Positions 13,450-13,620 of a DNA stretch of 13,620 nt are shown here, in pieces. The position numbers and the translations under genes are program-made. The stretch comes from Actinocrinis sp046724665 (GTDB taxonomy: Bacteria > Actinomycetota > Actinomycetes > Streptomycetales > Catenulisporaceae): positions 1-13,620 of the forward strand of contig JBKOWZ010000201.1 in the NCBI GenBank assembly GCA_046724665.1, in the 5' to 3' direction. Position 1 is the stretch's first letter, and every line of letters begins with the position of its first letter. The notes beneath the pieces are model-generated. The model ran no database searches. It was not told the origin of the DNA and saw only the letters and a program-made list of their open reading frames with translations.

Positions 13450-13620
13450 TCAGTTCGCCCTTCCTGTCCGGGTGCTGCGACACTGCGCCTCGATGCGGGC
13501 ACGATAGCGGTCCGCGGTGGCGGACGCCGCCGCGCGCCAGGTGAACCTGGCCACCGCGCGCTCGCGGGCCGCCGCGCCGAGCCGGGCGCACAGCGCCGGG
13601 TCGCCGAGCAGCCTGGTCAG
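13450..13620 (-). CDS. Glycosyltransferase, 3' end (GT4-like), partial
   Basis: The last 57 codons of a gene entering from the right are visible. LTRLLGDPALCARLGAAARE followed by RAVARFTWRAAASATADRYR is the usual C-terminal end of GT-B family 4 glycosyltransferases. In that family the RFTW/aromatic block packs back on the N-terminal domain. The stop (TGA, 13450-13452) lies directly before the methyltransferase ATG. The donor, acceptor and start codon are outside the window. It is too short for a substrate guess. Confidence 0.8.
   Translation of the reverse strand: MTRLLGDPALCARLGAAARERAVARFTWRAAASATADRYRARIEAQCRSTRTGRAN

Overview
The window is a very GC-rich piece of an actinomycete chromosome, probably from a Streptomyces-like or Catenulispora-like organism. 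The evidence is strong G/C bias at third codon positions, the actinobacterial fabD-fabH-acpP-fabF order, and a WhiJ-type helix-turn-helix / DUF397 / RsbW-like ATPase set next to a DUF574 methyltransferase. These families are typical of morphologically complex actinomycetes. I see no tRNA, rRNA, IS element, phage gene or CRISPR array.

Region 1 (1-4890, + strand) is a type II fatty-acid synthase operon: the 3' end of fabD, then fabH, acpP, fabF and an AccD6-like acyl-CoA carboxylase carboxyltransferase gene, closed by a strong hairpin terminator. AccD helps make malonyl-CoA, FabD moves malonyl to ACP, FabH starts chains and FabF extends them. Two features stand out. FabD carries a C-terminal biotinyl/lipoyl-like domain whose modifiable lysine position is arginine. 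acpP is bracketed by two good hairpins.

Region 2 (about 5067-7945) holds an unrecognised 502-residue protein (+), then a divergent pair: a histidine phosphatase (-), probably leaderless, and a small class I methyltransferase (+).

Region 3 (7955-11553) is a regulatory island: a DUF574/Methyltransf_19 protein (-) with altered SAM-binding motifs, a DUF397 small protein (-), an RsbW-like ATPase (-) and a divergent XRE/DUF5753 regulator (+). A GATGCA-NN-TGCATC palindrome occurs at the divergent ATPase/regulator promoters, where its unit is duplicated, and again at the expected -35 of the DUF397 gene. This suggests one regulon, probably controlled by the XRE protein. The non-coding DNA here is also rich in other palindromes, including a 22-bp perfect one and a UUCG-capped terminator.

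Region 4 (11663-13620, - strand) is a tightly coupled operon read right to left: the end of a GT4-like glycosyltransferase, a UbiE-type methyltransferase and an alpha/alpha-barrel (glucoamylase/prenyltransferase-fold) protein. It looks like part of a glycan or glycolipid pathway, but the product cannot be read from the window.
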